In this document: in pieces, positions 56,594 through 64,000 of the stretch
How the letters are laid out: every line of letters begins with the position of its first letter
Numbering within the stretch: the stretch's first letter is position 1
NCBI RefSeq assembly: GCF_014400405.1
Contig: NZ_CP060496.1
Location: 3,447,915 to 3,511,914 of the forward strand
DNA from: Brachybacterium sp. Z12
Lineage (GTDB): Bacteria > Actinomycetota > Actinomycetes > Actinomycetales > Dermabacteraceae
Direction of reading: 5' to 3'
DNA: 64,000 nucleotides
The notes under the pieces: model-generated
The model's input: only the letters and a program-made list of their open reading frames with translations
Database searches by the model: none
What the model was told of the DNA's origin: nothing
Position numbers and translations under genes: made by a program

Positions 56594-57819
56594 ATGTCCA
56601 GCAATCGCGCGATCGCTTACAAGGGAACCGGCAAGGTCGAGGTCATCGACATCGACTATCCGACCTATGAGCTGAAGGACGGCCCGGGGTGAACCCCGAC
56701 AACGTGGGCCGCCAGCTCCCCCACGCGGCGATCCTCAAGGTCGTGACCACGAACATCTGCGGCTCCGACCAGCACATGGTCCGCGGTCGCACCACCGCTC
56801 CGGTGGACCTGGTGCTCGGGCACGAGATCACCGGCGAGGTGATCGACACCGGGCCAGGCGTCGAGTTCATCAAGAAGGGCGACCTGGTCTCGGTGCCCTT
56901 CAACATCTCCTGCGGACGCTGCGAGATGTGCAAGAACCGCCGCACCGAGATCTGCCTGAACGTGAACCCGGATCGCCCGGGCAGCGCCTACGGCTACGTG
57001 GACATGGGCGGCTGGGTGGGTGGCCAGGCCGAGTACGTGCTGGTGCCCTACGCGGACTGGAATCTGTTGAAGTTCCCGGACAAGGACCAGGCAATGGAGA
57101 AGATCCTGGACCTGACGATGCTCTCGGACATCTTTCCCACCGGCTTCCACGGGGCCGTCTCCGCAGGGGTCGGACCGGGCTCCTCGGTGTACATCGCGGG
57201 CGCGGGCCCGGTGGGCACGGCCGCGGCCGTGGGTGCCCAGCTGCTGGGCGCCTCCGTGGTGATCATGGCGGACATGAACGAGGAACGGCTGGCCAATGCG
57301 GCGAAGTTCGGCTGCGAGACGATCGACGTGTCCAAGGAGGACGCGCGCGAGGGCATCGCACGGATCCTGGGCCGTGAGGAGGTCGACGCCGGCGTGGATG
57401 CGGTGGGCTTCGAGGCCCGCGGCCACGGCAAGGATGCGCAGGAGGCGCCGGCGACGGTGCTGAACACGCTGATGGACGTCACCCGCGCGGGCGGTGCGCT
57501 GGGCATCCCGGGCCTGTACGTCACCGGCGACCCGGGCGGCGTGGACGAGGCCTCGCAGGAGGGCTCGCTCTCGTTGCGGCTCGGCCTGGGTTGGGCGAAG
57601 GCGCTGTCCTTCACCACGGGCCAGTGCCCGGTGATGAAGTATCACCGGCAGCTGATGCAGGCGATCCTGCACGACAAGGTGCAGATCGCGGACGCGGTGA
57701 ATGCCGTGGCGATCTCCCTGGATGATGCCCCGGCCGGCTATCAGAAGTTCGATTCCGGTGCGGCGACGAAGTACGTCATCGATCCGCATGGCATGACCGG
57801 GAAGGTGCAGCCGGTCTGA
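56594..57819 (+). CDS. Formaldehyde dehydrogenase-like zinc alcohol dehydrogenase, glutathione-independent (one frameshift)
   Basis: About 408 residues. The N-terminus SSNRAIAYKGTGKVEVIDID ends near 56686 (GGCCCGGGG); a G4 to G5 correction continues VNPDNVGRQLPHAAILKVVT. The catalytic zinc ligands are in NICGSDQHMVRG and LGHEITGEVID; the structural zinc cysteines are in NISCGRCEMCKNRRTEICLN. The nucleotide site is VYIAGAGPVGTAAAVGAQLL, and GVDAVGFEARGHG and LDDAPAGYQKFDSGAATKYV are typical of Pseudomonas putida-type FdhA. It oxidises formaldehyde or other aldehydes by dismutation. The context, a DUF2249 gene, does not fix the substrate. Confidence 0.88.
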
Positions 57820-57891
57820 GGATGATCCGTCACCCCACCGCCTGCGCACGAGCGGGTGCCGCTCCGGTCAGAAGGAAGGGTCGCGCGCCGG

Positions 57892-59523
57892 TCAGAAGGG
57901 CGGCGTGGTCGCATCGGCGGTGGGGCCGGGTGGGATGATCCGGCGCCCGCGGTGAGCGGCGAGAGCGGCGGCGCGTTGCTCCGCGGCCCGTTCCTGTCGA
58001 GGGCGGGCCTTGTTCTCTGCGTGGAGTCTCGTTGCTTCGTCGTGGGCGTGCTGGTGTGCGCGCCAGGCGCGTTCCATCACCTTGACGGTGTGCGGGGTGA
58101 GCAGGTCGGTGTTCTCTCGGGCGCGTGCGCGGATCTCCCGATCGATCATCCAGGTCGTCTCCAGAGGCCCGGCAGTGGTGGTGCCATCACCCGTCTCGGG
58201 GTCGTCGTGGGGGTCGCGTTCGGGGTCGATCAGGCCGGCTGTCTTCATCTGGTGGTGCTGCCAGCACAGGCGGTGGAGGTTCCACAGGCTGGTCTGCCCA
58301 CCGCGGCCGGGGTGGTCGTGGTCGTACTCGATGATGTGGTCATCCTCCGCCGCCATGGCCGTGGACCGGGTACAGCCGGGCACCGCGCAGACCGGATGAC
58401 GCAGCCGCAGCTGGAGCCGCATCTGCGACGTGGGCTGATAGGTGGTGGCGCTGACGGGGAGATGCGCACCGGTCATCGGGTCGGTCAGGATCCTCTGCCA
58501 GGTGCCCTCGCCCGCCGCGAGCTCGCGAGCCAGCTCCGCAGGGACCGGGGTCATCCCATCGAGCATTGCCGGGGCATCGTCAAGGCCCAGCAGCGTCGTC
58601 GCGGGTACGGTGACGAGGATCTTGTACGGCTTCGCGGTCTCTTCGACCGGGTCGATATCCATGATCGAGTGAGTCAGAATCGCATAACGCAGCGTCCGCA
58701 ACGACAGGGCCTTGCCGCGCTCTGGTAGATCGCGGTCGATGTCGAAGGGGAGCGGGCCCTCAGCACCGGCCTCCAGCGCGGTCCGCTGAGCTTTCTGGAC
58801 CGTGCGGGACGCGACATCGAGCCGGTGGGCGAGGGCTTGGATCTCCGGGATCGGACCTGTCACCAGCAGCGATGCGGTCCCCGTCTCGGTATCGACGTCC
58901 ACGATCTCGACATCGCGCGAGCGTGAGGGCGGGGTGGGCAGGGAGCCGGCGGTCGCGAGCTTCACCGCGAGGCGCACGTGTTTCTCGAAGGTGTCCTGCG
59001 AGACCGACGGCAGCTCCACCCCCGCCATATGGGCGTCGACCTCGCGGGCCTGGTGCTCGGTGAGACGACGGACATGCCGGACCAGGTAGTGGTGCCACTC
59101 CTCCGGCAGATCCCCGCGACGGAGATACGTGAACGTCAGCGGCATCCACTCAACAGCGGCATGCGCATCACGGACTTTCGCCCAGGAGCGCATGTAGCTG
59201 CAGCGCAGACCGGCCGCGACCTTCAGGGCCGTCACTTCCGAGTCATCCAGCACGCCCCGCACCTCAGGATCCTCACGGAAGAAGGTCGCCAGCTGACGCA
59301 GGTGGTGGGCGTGGAGGCTCGCGCGGGTACGCATCGTGCGATGCAGCCCGAGCACCCGCCCAGCCTCGAGACTGCCCGGCTCAACCTCCTCGAGGAGACA
59401 GTCCTCATCCAACTCCCGACGCGCCCGCACCGACCACTCCGGCAAGGCCTGCGCAGGAGTCGGCGCTCCGTGAGCAGCCAGCTCGTCATGCTCGCGCTCA
59501 TCGAACTCACCCACCGAACCCAC
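57892..59523 (-). CDS. DUF222 / HNH-endonuclease domain protein
   Basis: 543 residues of the 13E12-repeat-like family common and multicopy in actinobacteria. The central DUF222 region reads LEAGRVLGLHRTMRTRASLH, then LTEHQAREVDAHMAGVEL. The C-terminal HNH motif is DDHIIEYDHDHPGRGGQTSL followed by WNLHRLCWQHHQMKT. Whether these proteins are free endonucleases, mobile introns or genome-maintenance factors is unknown. It stands alone on its strand. The upstream interval contains two exact DnaA boxes. Confidence 0.87.
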   Translation of the reverse strand: MGSVGEFDEREHDELAAHGAPTPAQALPEWSVRARRELDEDCLLEEVEPGSLEAGRVLGLHRTMRTRASLHAHHLRQLATFFREDPEVRGVLDDSEVTALKVAAGLRCSYMRSWAKVRDAHAAVEWMPLTFTYLRRGDLPEEWHHYLVRHVRRLTEHQAREVDAHMAGVELPSVSQDTFEKHVRLAVKLATAGSLPTPPSRSRDVEIVDVDTETGTASLLVTGPIPEIQALAHRLDVASRTVQKAQRTALEAGAEGPLPFDIDRDLPERGKALSLRTLRYAILTHSIMDIDPVEETAKPYKILVTVPATTLLGLDDAPAMLDGMTPVPAELARELAAGEGTWQRILTDPMTGAHLPVSATTYQPTSQMRLQLRLRHPVCAVPGCTRSTAMAAEDDHIIEYDHDHPGRGGQTSLWNLHRLCWQHHQMKTAGLIDPERDPHDDPETGDGTTTAGPLETTWMIDREIRARARENTDLLTPHTVKVMERAWRAHQHAHDEATRLHAENKARPRQERAAEQRAAALAAHRGRRIIPPGPTADATTPPF

Positions 59524-59987
59524 CCCTCACACGTCGTCGAATCTGCCACGAACCACTGCCCGCGAGATTCCTCGAGACTATTCGAGACAAGTCATTTACT
59601 GAAGGGGCGGGGTGAAATGGGGATGAATCTGTGGATAAGTCGCCGGTGTGGAGGAAACGTTCTGTGGATAACCCGTCGGTGTGGAGGAACGGTCCCGGGC
59701 CATCGCCCCCCACCTGCACCACCCTCCCCGCCACGAACATTCCGTCCGGGCCACCGCCCCCGACTGAGCCCGTACCGTCCAATAACCATCGGCTCTCTGC
59801 AAAAGGTTCCCTCACACGCAATACGGGGCATCCGCGCATTCATACGAACAAGAATGCGGAACGGCCCTCGCCCGCGACATATACAGAAACATTGATTTCG
59901 AACAGCAGAACCATCACACGTGCGGACGGCAGGGAGGATGACGCCGCAGAGGACTCAGCGTCCTCCACGAGCGCGTAAGGTCGACCC
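59524..59987. other. 464-base intergenic region, relatively AT-rich
   Basis: Holds the upstream region of the HNH gene, a 33-bp-period direct repeat with two DnaA boxes (59629-59689), and further sequence without a gene. Several open stretches here encode proline- or threonine-rich peptides in overlapping frames, with no family likeness. The start of the NYN gene at 59988 closes it. Confidence 0.55.
59629..59689 (+). repeat. Direct repeat carrying two exact DnaA boxes
   Basis: CTGTGGATAAGTCGCCGG then TGTGGAGGAA (59629-59656), and CTGTGGATAACCCGTCGG then TGTGGAGGAA (59662-59689), with 25 of 28 identical and a period of 33 bases. Each contains TGTGGATAA (59630-59638, 59663-59671), the complement of the consensus DnaA box TTATCCACA. 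Confidence 0.75.
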
Positions 59988-60536
59988 ATGACGGAACGCA
60001 CCACGTACCTCCTGGTGGACGGCGAGAACATCGACGCCACGCTCGGAGTCTCGGTCCTCGGCCGACGCCCCCAGCCCGACGAGCGCCCTCGATGGAACAA
60101 GCTCCTCCACCACGCGGAGTCGGCGTGGCGCCAGCCGGTGAAGGGCTTGTTCTTCCTCGCCGTCGAGGACAGCCTCCCCTCCGGCTTCGTGCAGGCGCTC
60201 ATCGCGATGGGCTACAAGGCCGTCCCGCTGCGCGGCGAGGGCAAGGTCGTGGACATCGCGATCCAGCGCACCGCCGAGGCGCTGCAGTCCCGCGAGGCCG
60301 ACGTCATGCTCGTCAGCCACGACAAGGACTTCGTCCCCCAGATGGAGGATCTGGCCGCGACGGCCGGTCGCCGCACCGCGCTCGTCGGCTTCCGCGAGTT
60401 CATGGCCGCGGATCTGCAGGACATCCCCGGGATCGAGTTCCATGATCTCGAGTACGACGTCCACGCGTTCACGAGCCGTCTGCCGCGCGTGCGGATCATC
60501 GACATCGACGAGTTCGATCCGTTCGAGTTCATCTGA
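59988..60536 (+). CDS. NYN-domain (PIN-like) protein, LabA/DUF88 type
   Basis: 182 residues. The acidic PIN-like motif is TTYLLVDGENIDATLGVSVL, then GEGKVVDIAIQRTAEALQSR, then DVMLVSHDKDFVPQMEDLAA. These contribute the Asp residues of a NYN ribonuclease active site. The C-terminus ends IDIDEFDPFEFI. It is a putative RNase or tRNA/rRNA maturation factor. The start is the ATG at 59988 (TAAGGTCGACCC upstream). No operon partner is evident. Confidence 0.87.
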   Translation: MTERTTYLLVDGENIDATLGVSVLGRRPQPDERPRWNKLLHHAESAWRQPVKGLFFLAVEDSLPSGFVQALIAMGYKAVPLRGEGKVVDIAIQRTAEALQSREADVMLVSHDKDFVPQMEDLAATAGRRTALVGFREFMAADLQDIPGIEFHDLEYDVHAFTSRLPRVRIIDIDEFDPFEFI

Positions 60537-60554
60537 GCCGCGTCCGGGGCGCTA

Positions 60555-61376
60555 TCACCCCCGCACGCTCAGCACGCCCTCCACGAAGCCGATCACATCC
60601 GCGAGCACCTCGTCGCGATCGGTCTCGTTGAAGATCTCGTGCTGGGCGCCGGGATACGTCTTGGTGAAGGTGCGCGGGCCGCGCAGCTCGAGCAGGCCCT
60701 CCCAGCTGGCCGGGAGCGGGACGAGGCGGTCGTCCTCGCCGTGCAGGTACAGCAGCGGATGCTCGCCGACGCTGCCGGCCCCGGTGATGGTGCGCATCGC
60801 CTCCTGCATGCCCTCCAGGGTGGGACGCAGGAAGTCCCCGTGCCAGACCAGCGGATCCTCGGCATAGGCGGTGCCCACCGCCGGATCACGGGAGAGGGTT
60901 CCGGGGTCGATCGGGGTCGAGGGGATCTCCTCGAGGGCGAGCAGCTGGTCCACGGTGGCCCAGGAGCCGAGCACGGGACCGGAGAGAACGGTGGCGGCCA
61001 GCGCCTCGGCGTGGAGCTGGCTGTAGCGAGCGGCGATGAGGCCGCCCATGGAGTGGCCGATCAGCACGATCGGCAGCCCGGGATGCTCCGCGGCGGCGTG
61101 CTGGACCACCAGGTGGAGATCCTCGACGACGTGCTCGTAGTCGCTGATGAGCACGCGCTGGCCGTCGCTGCGCCCGTGTCCCACGTGGTCGGCGGCGTAG
61201 ACCGCGGCATCGGCGCCGTTCAGGCGCGCGGCGACCCAGTCATAGCGGCCCGTGTGCTCCCCGTAGCCGTGCGCGATCACTGCGACCCAGCGCGGGCGTT
61301 GAAGCGGCCAGGAGCGGCCCACGAGGGCGCCGGCATGGCCGGTGAGGGTGAAGTCCGTAGAGGCGTCGTTGCTCAT
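60555..61376 (-). CDS. Monoacylglycerol lipase-like alpha/beta hydrolase
   Basis: 273 residues. The oxyanion motif is WVAVIAHGYGEHTGRYDWVA, the nucleophile elbow is LPIVLIGHSMGGLIAARYSQ, the Asp loop is LLYLHGEDDRLVPLPASW, and the His is in YPGAQHEIFNETDRDEV. These match monoglyceride lipases/serine aminopeptidase S33-type lipases. It probably cleaves monoacylglycerols or lysophospholipids. It lies downstream of the tRNA-Leu and its terminator, hence independently transcribed. Confidence 0.89.
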   Translation of the reverse strand: MSNDASTDFTLTGHAGALVGRSWPLQRPRWVAVIAHGYGEHTGRYDWVAARLNGADAAVYAADHVGHGRSDGQRVLISDYEHVVEDLHLVVQHAAAEHPGLPIVLIGHSMGGLIAARYSQLHAEALAATVLSGPVLGSWATVDQLLALEEIPSTPIDPGTLSRDPAVGTAYAEDPLVWHGDFLRPTLEGMQEAMRTITGAGSVGEHPLLYLHGEDDRLVPLPASWEGLLELRGPRTFTKTYPGAQHEIFNETDRDEVLADVIGFVEGVLSVRG

Positions 61377-61417
61377 GGAGCCATCATGCCCGGCATGGCG
61401 GCCCTGGACATGAAAAA

Positions 61418-61443
61418 CCCCGGTTCACCTGGGTGAACCGGGG
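61418..61443 (-). terminator. Rho-independent terminator of tRNA-Leu
   Basis: CCCCGGTTCACC and GGTGAACCGGGG form a perfect 12-bp stem with a 2-base gap. On the minus strand it is followed by TTTTT, a classical intrinsic terminator, 12 bases after the tRNA 3' end. Confidence 0.9.
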
Positions 61444-61455
61444 CTATCCCTGCGG

Positions 61456-61538
61456 TGCGCGAGGGGGACTTGAACCCCCACGCTCTCACGAGCACACGGA
61501 CCTGAACCGTGCGCGTCTACCAATTCCGCCACTCGCGC
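61456..61538 (-). tRNA. tRNA-Leu (anticodon CAG)
   Basis: Class II tRNA of about 83 bases. The acceptor arm GCGCGAG pairs with CTCGCGC. The D-arm is GGCGGAATTGGTAGACGCG. The anticodon stem-loop is CACGG-TTCAGGT-CCGTG with CAG at the complement of 61502-61504. The variable arm is TGCTCGTGAGAGC and the T-arm is TGGGGGTTCAAGTCCCCC. The 3' CCA is not encoded. It decodes CUG, the preferred Leu codon in this GC-rich genome. Confidence 0.93.
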
Positions 61539-61668
61539 ATATCTTCGGCACCGGGAATCCAGTCACCAAGGCCGAAGGTTCCATAAGGTTACCCCCGCAG
61601 AACCTTCAGCCCAAGCCGACGCCCCGCACAGTAACGAAGGACACGTTGAGCAGTTCGGCGACGGCGGA

Positions 61669-63107
61669 TCAGCGCATCGATTCCGCTTCCGCGAAGGCCT
61701 CCTCGATGTCCGCCGGGTTGATCCGGCGGCGCGCGACGAGGAAGTAGAGGACCGTGGCAACGAGTACAGCCGGCACGCCCACCATCGCCGCGACCTGCAT
61801 GCTCGGTCGCACCGCGATCGTCGCGAACACGGCTCCCAGCCCCACCAGGCCGATCACTGCGCTGCCGATACCGCCGGGCATGCGGAAGGTGGCGCCGCTG
61901 ACGCGCTGACGGCGGTAGACGATGAAGGTGCACAGGATGAGCGCCCACACGAGGATCACCGAGAAGACGACCAGGCTCATCATGTAACCGAAGACCCCGC
62001 CCACGCCGCTGAAATCGAGCAGCGCGGCACCGAGCAGGCCCAGCGAGCTCAGCGCGATGCCGACCACGGGCACCTTCCGAGCGGTGGTGAGGGCGGCGAA
62101 GCGGGGCGCGAGGCCGTCGGCCGCGAGGGAGTGGATCATCCGGCTGCCGGCGTAGAGGTTGGCGTTGGCGGCCGAAAGCGCCGCGACGAGCACCAGGACG
62201 TTGGTGATGTGGGCGGCGCCGGGGATGCCGAGCTGGTCGAAGACCATCACGAACGGCGAGGTGGCGACGTCTCCGCCGGTGCCAGCGGCAGTGCGCCACG
62301 GCACCAGGCACACCACGATGCCGATGCAGAAGACATAGAAGAAGGGACAGGCGCGCGACGACGGGTGCGCGCAGCGGTCCGGATCGAGCGGGCGGGGTCC
62401 TTGGCCTCGGCGGCCGTGATCGACAGCAGCTCGATGCCGCCGAAGGAGAACATCACCACCGACAGCGCGATCCACACCGGTGCCCAGCCCATCGGGGCAA
62501 AGCCCCCGTCGGACGTGAGCAGCGAGAGACCGGGCGCGGGGGCGTCGGGCAGTCCGAAGATCACCAGCACCGCTCCGACGAGAATGAAGACGAAGACGGC
62601 GATCACCTTGATCGAGGACAGGAAGAACTCGACGATGCCGAAGGAGCCGACGCTGGCGAGGTTGATCGCGATGATCACGGCGGCGAACAGCAGGGTCCCG
62701 GCCCACACCGGGATGGCGGGCACCCAGTAGGTGAGGTAGGCCGCGCAGGCCACGAGCTCCGCCCCGGTCACGCAGACGGTGACGATCCAGTACAGCCACC
62801 GCGAGAGATATCCCCAGAACGGGGAGAGATAGCGGGCGGCGAGGGTGCCGAAGCCGCCGCGGACGGGGTGGCGGGAGGCCATCTCTCCCATCGCCAACGC
62901 GATCGTGGCGGCGATCAGGGAGCCGATCGCGAAGGAGACGATCACGGCGGGGCCGGCGATGCCGATCGCTTCACCGGAGCCGAGGAAGAGGCCGGTGCCC
63001 AGCGCGGAGCCCATGGCGATCATCGCCATCTGGCCGTGACCGAGGGAGCGGGCCAGGCCGTGGTTGCCGCCGGGCAGGGTCGAGGAGGAAGGAGCGGGGG
63101 TGTTCAC
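61669..63107 (-). CDS. Amino-acid permease, APC superfamily (one frameshift)
   Basis: About 480 residues. Helix 1 carries HGQMAMIAMGSALGTGLFLG, the substrate-binding GSALGTG motif. Then VRGGFGTLAARYLSPFWGYL, MFSFGGIELLSITAAEAKDP (helix 6) and LVAALSAANANLYAGSRMIH. The frame breaks near 62362 and continues ACPFFYVFCIGIVVCLVPWR. The start is not certain: GTG 63107 gives NTPAPSSSTLPGG, while an ATG at 63146 is also in frame; neither has a good ribosome site. It resembles AroP/AnsP-type transporters; the substrate is unknown. Confidence 0.84.
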
Positions 63108-63155
63108 CCGGACGAGGATACGAGGCTCAGACGTTCCGGGGCGCATGCCCGCGGC

Positions 63156-63437
63156 TCAGCCGTGGGCGGCGCGGTATTCGTCGATCGCGTTCTTCGCCTC
63201 GACCAGGCCCGCGCCGGTGTGTTCGCGGTAGGCCTTGATGGCTTCGATGACCTTGTCCTCGGCGATCAGGCGACGGCACTGCTCGGGGATCTGCGGGAGC
63301 GCCTCGTCGCGGAGGCGGCGCAGTTCTGCAGCATCGATACCGGCACGGCGCGCGAGCTCCTGGACGAGCCCCTCGAGCGCACGATTTCTGCTCTCGAGGG
63401 TGGCGATCTGGTTTCTGAGCTGGCTCTTCCCGAACAT
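63156..63437 (-). CDS. Small protein with ribosomal L7/L12 C-terminal-like domain
   Basis: 93 residues. The N-terminal third (KSQLRNQIATLESRNRALEG) is a predicted coiled coil. The C-terminus VIEAIKAYREHTGAGLVEAK followed by NAIDEYRAAHG resembles the L7/L12 C-terminal domain, which binds translation factors (IKxVRExTGxGLxEAK in the true protein). It is far too short and lacks the L7/L12 hinge and dimerisation domain. It begins MFGKSQLR at 63437, close to rplI. It may be a translation-linked accessory factor; the function is unknown. Confidence 0.7.
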   Translation of the reverse strand: MFGKSQLRNQIATLESRNRALEGLVQELARRAGIDAAELRRLRDEALPQIPEQCRRLIAEDKVIEAIKAYREHTGAGLVEAKNAIDEYRAAHG

Positions 63438-63462
63438 GGGGACGACTCTAGTCGCAGAAGCA

Positions 63463-63486
63463 CCCCGCACCGGAACCGGTGCGGGG
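63463..63486 (-). terminator. Hairpin downstream of rplI
   Basis: CCCCGCACCGG and CCGGTGCGGGG form a perfect 11-bp stem with an AA loop, between rplI and the L7/L12-like gene. There is no U-tract, so termination may be partial. Confidence 0.6.
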
Positions 63487-63512
63487 CGCTTCGAGGACTC
63501 GCGCGGAGGAGA

Positions 63513-63983
63513 TCAGACCTTCGCGGGGCCCTTCGCGGCGATGACCTGAACGAGCAGGTTCGCGAAGATGTCCTCGTGCAGACGGACGGTCGCCTTGTGC
63601 TCGCCGAGCGAGCGGATCGGGGACACGAACTCGACGGTGCGACGGTCGATGTCCTTGTCGAAGATCGCCTTGACGCCCTCGGCGACCTCCTTGGAGGAGA
63701 CCGCACCGAAGAGACGGCCGTTCTGGCCGGCGCGCTCGGAGATGACGACGGGCTTCGATTCGAGCGAGGCCTTGAGCGACTTCGCGTCCTCGATGTTGGC
63801 GATCGCGCGCTTGCCGCGGGCCGCACGGATCTGGTCGAGCTGACGCTGACCGCCCTTGGTCCACGGGGTCGCGAGACCGCGGGGCATGAGGAAGTTACGG
63901 GCGTAGCCGTCCTTGACGTCAACGACGTCTCCGGCGGCGCCGAGGCCCGTGACCTCGTTGGTGAGGATGAGCTTGGTGGTCAT
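63513..63983 (-). CDS. rplI: 50S ribosomal protein L9
   Basis: 156 residues, slightly longer than the typical 148-150. The N-terminal domain has KLILTNEVTGLGAAGDVVDV, then KDGYARNFLMPRGLATPWTK, the L9 signature. A long connecting helix (QRQLDQIRAARGKRAIANIE) leads to the C-terminal domain, ERAGQNGRLFGAVSSKEVAE, then RSLGEHKATVRLHEDIFANL. GAAGGGAATCAC precedes the ATG at 63983. The usual upstream genes (rpsF, ssb, rpsR) would lie beyond the window edge. Confidence 0.97.
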   Translation of the reverse strand: MTTKLILTNEVTGLGAAGDVVDVKDGYARNFLMPRGLATPWTKGGQRQLDQIRAARGKRAIANIEDAKSLKASLESKPVVISERAGQNGRLFGAVSSKEVAEGVKAIFDKDIDRRTVEFVSPIRSLGEHKATVRLHEDIFANLLVQVIAAKGPAKV

Positions 63984-64000
63984 GTGATTCCCTTCCTAGC

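Noticed and set aside
59629..59689. oriC
   Set aside because: Only two DnaA boxes, no dnaA/dnaN or AT-rich unwinding element nearby.
61418..61443. Hairpin as part of a riboswitch or attenuator
   Set aside because: A perfect stem followed by five U on the tRNA strand, right after tRNA-Leu, fits a simple intrinsic terminator.

Overview
This is a 64 kb chromosomal window from a high-GC Gram-positive bacterium. I infer an actinobacterium of the Brachybacterium/Dermabacteraceae kind from the GC-rich codon use, frequent GTG starts, ATGA-type gene overlaps and the gene repertoire (DUF222/HNH protein, CueP, YozG/DUF2975 pair, PEP synthase with PSRP); I cannot name a species. There are no rRNA genes, one tRNA gene (Leu, CAG), one IS256-family element with truncated genes around it, and no CRISPR array.

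Layout. 1-1786: copper chaperone PCu(A)C lipoprotein and a Tat-exported DyP peroxidase. 2006-7319: sugar-acid catabolism (FGGY kinase; LacI regulator, uronate isomerase UxaC and a UxuB-like reductase). 7497-11615: DsbA-like and CcdA thiol-redox proteins with a lipoprotein, then a TetR-controlled pair of SMR efflux subunits. 11743-14756: larA-larE-larB for a nickel-pincer enzyme; larC lies apart at 28.6 kb. 15378-17391: CstR-like persulfide sensor, CstB-like persulfide dioxygenase/rhodanese, and a small Cys-rich protein. 17659-21874: amino-acid permease, CueP copper protein and a CPH-type copper ATPase behind a CsoR-type operator. 22092-28555: VOC protein, carbonic anhydrase, TIM-barrel protein, a WXG-leader hydrolase with a lipoprotein and an unidentified partner gene, and a PabB/PabC fusion. 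30-35 kb: secreted alpha-amylase, then a scarred stretch (truncated cupin, methyltransferase, HIT and P-type ATPase genes around an IS256-family element). 35.5-38.8 kb: PEP synthase and its regulatory protein. 39-48.5 kb: membrane proteins, MFS transporter, methyltransferase, two CNNM/HlyC-type CBS proteins, esterase, DUF2975/YozG pair, DUF4091 protein. 48.5-52.8 kb: DJ-1/PfpI protein, lipoprotein, WXG-leader calpain-like protease, SelO. 52.9-57.8 kb: ROK-regulated sugar catabolism and a formaldehyde-dehydrogenase-like enzyme. 57.9-64 kb: HNH protein, a pair of exact DnaA boxes, NYN protein, lipase, tRNA-Leu, permease, an L7/L12-like small protein and rplI.

The most interesting biology is a pair of unlinked loci (24.1-26.7 kb and 49.2-51.2 kb). 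Each encodes a protein with the same roughly 85-residue WXG100-like leader fused to a different enzyme domain (alpha/beta hydrolase; calpain-type cysteine protease), and each is followed by a small lipoprotein gene. This looks like a modular type VII-type effector family with candidate lipoprotein immunity partners.

Caution: about half of the genes are broken by single-base frameshifts although their protein homology continues across the break. Most breaks are one base missing from a G or C run, so I treat them as probable sequence errors, annotate full-length spans and give the break points. Genes I regard as really truncated are typed as pseudogenes.
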